Assembly (NCBI GenBank): GCA_963728965.1
Contig: CAVSMH010000002.1
Coordinates: 558,001 to 622,000 of the forward strand
DNA: 64,000 bases
Origin: DASQZT01 sp963728965
Lineage (GTDB): Bacteria > Acidobacteriota > Terriglobia > Bryobacterales > Bryobacteraceae
Direction of reading: 5' to 3'
Under the pieces are notes generated by a model that ran no database searches, was not told where the DNA came from, and saw only the letters and a program-made list of their open reading frames with translations. Made by a program: the position numbers and the translations under genes. Below, one piece after another: positions 62,319 to 64,000 of this stretch. How positions within the stretch are numbered: the first letter of the stretch is position 1; each line of letters begins with the position of its first letter.

Positions 62319-62717
62319 TCATCGGGCGCCCTCGTTGATGAAGAACGGGTAGACCAGGTTGTAGAACGAATTGTTGGCCCGGACGCGGTAATCGATGCGG
62401 ATGAGCAGGTAGTTGCGGCCTTCGGGCGGCGTCTCCACGCGCACTTCGAGCACGTCGATGCGCGGCTCCCAGCGCGTGAGGGCGCGCTTCACGCGGTCCT
62501 TCACGATGCCCCAGAGGGCGGGGGTGTTGGGCTGGAACGTGAGATCGTGAATGCCGCAGCCGAAGTCGGGACGCATCTGGCGTTCGTTCTGCGCGGTGTC
62601 CAAAATGATCCAGATACTCTGGCGGATTTTTTCCTCGCCCGTCAGGTACACGAGCTGCCCGCCAGGCGAAGGCTTCACCGGAAACGCCCAACCTTTGCCG
62701 AACATTGCTGCGTCCAC
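62319..62717 (-). CDS. gp25/W-like baseplate lysozyme-fold protein (Afp9-like)
   Basis: A 132-residue gp25-type baseplate protein. GTG 62717 is the preferred start: GGAGG lies 6 bases upstream within the PAAR gene end; ATG 62705 is the alternative. Family features are KGWAFPVKPSPGGQLVYLTG near the start, then IRQSIWIILDTAQNERQMRP and DFGCGIHDLTFQPNTPALWG. The C-terminal strand VRVETPPEGRNYLLIRIDYR is also typical. It joins the inner baseplate to the first sheath ring, and homologues occur in T4, T6SS (TssE) and all eCIS. The conserved E in the run shortly after the start is not needed for lysozyme activity in this family. Confidence 0.93.
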   Translation of the reverse strand: MDAAMFGKGWAFPVKPSPGGQLVYLTGEEKIRQSIWIILDTAQNERQMRPDFGCGIHDLTFQPNTPALWGIVKDRVKRALTRWEPRIDVLEVRVETPPEGRNYLLIRIDYRVRANNSFYNLVYPFFINEGAR

Positions 62718-62719
62718 AG

Positions 62720-63109
62720 TCAGCCTCCGATGTTTACCGTTCCGACCGCCACTACCGTTCCCACCGGCAAGTCGGTGGGATCGTTGCAGGTGGTGGCCGT
62801 ATCGCCCGCCCGCGCCGCCGGCTGGTCATTGATCTTGACAGTGGCACTGCCCATGACGATGCGCCCCTGGTTGGTGGGCGGCTTCACGAACGTGCCGCCG
62901 ATGGGGATGTGCGGCGGCGTATTGGTGGCGGTGCTGTTGACCGTCGCCGCGGGCATGCCGTCGATCTTGACGTCGGAGCTGAGTGCGCCGTCGATGATGC
63001 CGCTGAACGGGTGCGGCACCGGAACCGGCGACGTGGGGCCGGGCGGCTGGATGATGTGCGTATCCAGCGCCGTGATTCGATCGCCCTGTTTGGCTGCCGG
63101 CTGTCCCAT
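62720..63109 (-). CDS. PAAR-motif spike-tip protein (Afp10-like)
   Basis: A 129-residue PAAR-like protein. MGQPAAKQGDRITALDTHII, a cone-tip strand, and HPFSGIIDGALSSDVKIDG, INDQPAARAGDTATTC (PAAR motif at the second A-A-R) are visible. Such proteins sharpen the spike on the trimeric gp5-like protein and often bind a metal ion through histidines and a cysteine near the tip. Here H18, H33 and C107 are candidates. It lies between the spike gene and gp25, as in Afp-type clusters. No toxin fusion is present. Confidence 0.85.
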   Translation of the reverse strand: MGQPAAKQGDRITALDTHIIQPPGPTSPVPVPHPFSGIIDGALSSDVKIDGMPAATVNSTATNTPPHIPIGGTFVKPPTNQGRIVMGSATVKINDQPAARAGDTATTCNDPTDLPVGTVVAVGTVNIGG

Positions 63110-63121
63110 AAACTCTCCTCG

Positions 63122-63706
63122 TCAGTTGATATTGACCGTCGCCCCTTTGATGGTCATGGTTCCCGAGGCTGCGAGCTTCATATCGCCCGTGGCTTGAATC
63201 TCCACCGTGGTAGCCTTCACCTTCACCGAGCCGGAGCCGGCGGTGACCTCGATATCGCCCTGGTCGCAGATGACCTGAATCTTGCCCTGGCCGGAATCGA
63301 TGACTACTTTGCGGGAGTTGTCCTTGTCGATGACTTCGATCTTCTCGGCTCCGCTGGTATCGTCAAGCCGGATGATATGCCCGGAACGTGAAACAATCTG
63401 CCGCCAGTTGTTCTGGGTGGCGTTGCCATCGTCTGGCGGTGGCGTATCCACTTTGCTCCACAGCGCGCCGACGATGTACGGCCGGCGGGGCTCGCCATGC
63501 TCGAACGCCACCAGGACCTCGTCATCCACTTCGGGACGGAAGAACAGGCCGCGGCCCTTCCCGGCCATGGGGGTCGACAGGCGGGCCCAATCGCTCGGCT
63601 CCTCGTTGAGGTGCGGGAATTTCACCCGGACCCGGGCGAGGTTCTCCGGATCGTTGAGATCCGTAACCACGCCGATGACGATTCCGTTCTCGCGTTCATT
63701 GCGCAT
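63122..63706 (-). CDS. gp5-like OB-fold spike protein
   Basis: A 194-residue protein. The N-terminal OB-fold (IVIGVVTDLNDPENLARVRV, about 9-28; DWARLSTPMAGKGRGLFFRP, VDDEVLVAFEHGEPRRPYIV) is the phage baseplate V / gp5 module. A triplex beta-helix follows (repeated short strands such as SGQGKIQVICDQGDIEV, SVKVKATTVEIQATGDMKLA, and the C-terminal GTMTIKGATVNIN). In many VgrG and Afp8 proteins this is fused to the gp27-like hub. Here the hub is a separate gene 3 bases upstream, so the functional VgrG is split in two. The protein forms the needle that carries the PAAR tip. Confidence 0.9.
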   Translation of the reverse strand: MRNERENGIVIGVVTDLNDPENLARVRVKFPHLNEEPSDWARLSTPMAGKGRGLFFRPEVDDEVLVAFEHGEPRRPYIVGALWSKVDTPPPDDGNATQNNWRQIVSRSGHIIRLDDTSGAEKIEVIDKDNSRKVVIDSGQGKIQVICDQGDIEVTAGSGSVKVKATTVEIQATGDMKLAASGTMTIKGATVNIN

Positions 63707-63709
63707 GGG

Positions 63710-64000
63710 TCAGATCTCCTCCCGGCGGCAGTTGAATTGAGTGGTGTAGCCGCCGTCGCCAATCGAGTGGCTGGTGGAAGTGACGAAATAGCGGCCGCTG
63801 AACCGAGTCCCCAGCTTCTCTATGAACATGATGGTTCCGGCGCGCAACGTAGGCAGGCCCACGGTCGATCCGCTCGCCGTAATCATTTCCTTGGCGTTCC
63901 GTTCCAGGGTTTCGCGAGCGAGGGTGTCCGCCTCGGCCTGGTTCTGCACCGGATGATCGGCGACGATTTCCTGGCGTTCGTTGAATGCCTGCTCCATGCC
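63710..64000 (-). CDS. gpD/gp27-like baseplate hub protein, 5' part beyond the window
   Basis: Only the C-terminal ~96 residues are present. The frame is open to 64000; the ATG at 63997 is probably internal. It ends in IMFIEKLGTRFSGRYFVTST then SHSIGDGGYTTQFNCRREEI, a pattern typical of the end of phage late-control gpD proteins (GxYxVxxxxHxxxxGGYxTxF). The hub forms the trimeric socket for the spike. It is the first gene of the operon visible here; sheath, tube and LysM genes are expected further upstream (beyond 64000). Confidence 0.85.
   Translation of the reverse strand, partial: GMEQAFNERQEIVADHPVQNQAEADTLARETLERNAKEMITASGSTVGLPTLRAGTIMFIEKLGTRFSGRYFVTSTSHSIGDGGYTTQFNCRREEI

Noticed and set aside
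58169..64000. Type VI secretion cluster
   Set aside because: gp25, PAAR and a VgrG-like spike occur in T6SS too, but gpJ/gpI long forms, a CIS tape measure and an Afp15-like ATPase point to an extracellular contractile system, and no TssJ/L/M or ClpV was seen.

Overview
The window looks like chromosome of a high-GC Acidobacteriota bacterium, probably of the Solibacter/Bryobacter kind. This is inferred from two roughly 1,100-residue Oar-type TonB-dependent receptors with an N-terminal carboxypeptidase-regulatory-like domain, a DUF1080 protein, a sortilin/BNR-repeat exoprotein and dense secreted hydrolases. No rRNA, tRNA, CRISPR array, insertion sequence or prophage integrase was seen.

Positions 1-12,400 hold central metabolism: a truncated PolX; gnd, a KdsC-like HAD phosphatase and a PfkB sugar-acid kinase, translationally coupled; the divergent glyoxylate pair aceA/aceB; a TPR-HTH protein overlapping leuA; a lipase; and a TIM-barrel isomerase. 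Positions 12,500-25,900 hold the two Oar-like receptors, an ECF sigma factor, a retropepsin-like protein, a MATE exporter, a DUF1080 protein with an esterase, and a TauE/SafE permease. Several strong hairpins close transcripts here. Positions 26,100-40,000 hold a hybrid histidine kinase, an M1 peptidase, a TPR protein, a biotin-dependent acyl-CoA carboxylase set (VOC protein, carboxyltransferase, 80-residue protein, biotin carrier; no biotin carboxylase in the window), cysC overlapping a BNR exoprotein, and a secreted hydrolase.

From 64,000 down to 40,064 on the minus strand runs one near-gapless operon for an extracellular contractile injection system (eCIS, the Afp/PVC/MAC class of phage-tail-like particle). 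In transcription order: gpD/gp27-like hub (cut by the window), gp5-like OB-fold spike, PAAR tip, gp25, gpJ-like baseplate protein, an NHL-propeller/gpI fusion, four paralogous proteins with an N-terminal HGWGVVxGL-type motif, a CIS tape-measure protein, an AAA+ ATPase, giant protein B, a formylglycine-generating-enzyme-like protein, a 103-residue protein, giant protein A, and a 90-residue protein. Sheath, tube, cap and LysM genes are not in the window and are expected beyond 64,000.

The most novel part is the distal module (40,064-47,480). Two giant paralogues share a coiled-coil body and a hydrophobic hairpin domain but have unrelated C-termini, as toxin payloads do. Both, and the small protein between them, carry an N-terminal MQ(R/K)(S/T)(L/V)GN motif like that of DUF4157 eCIS cargo. 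Giant A keeps a DUF4157 remnant whose HExxH metal site has decayed to HELTP. The FGE-like enzyme retains the C-x4-C copper pair, and one of the four paralogues carries CDPSR, which fits the CxPxR recognition motif of such enzymes.
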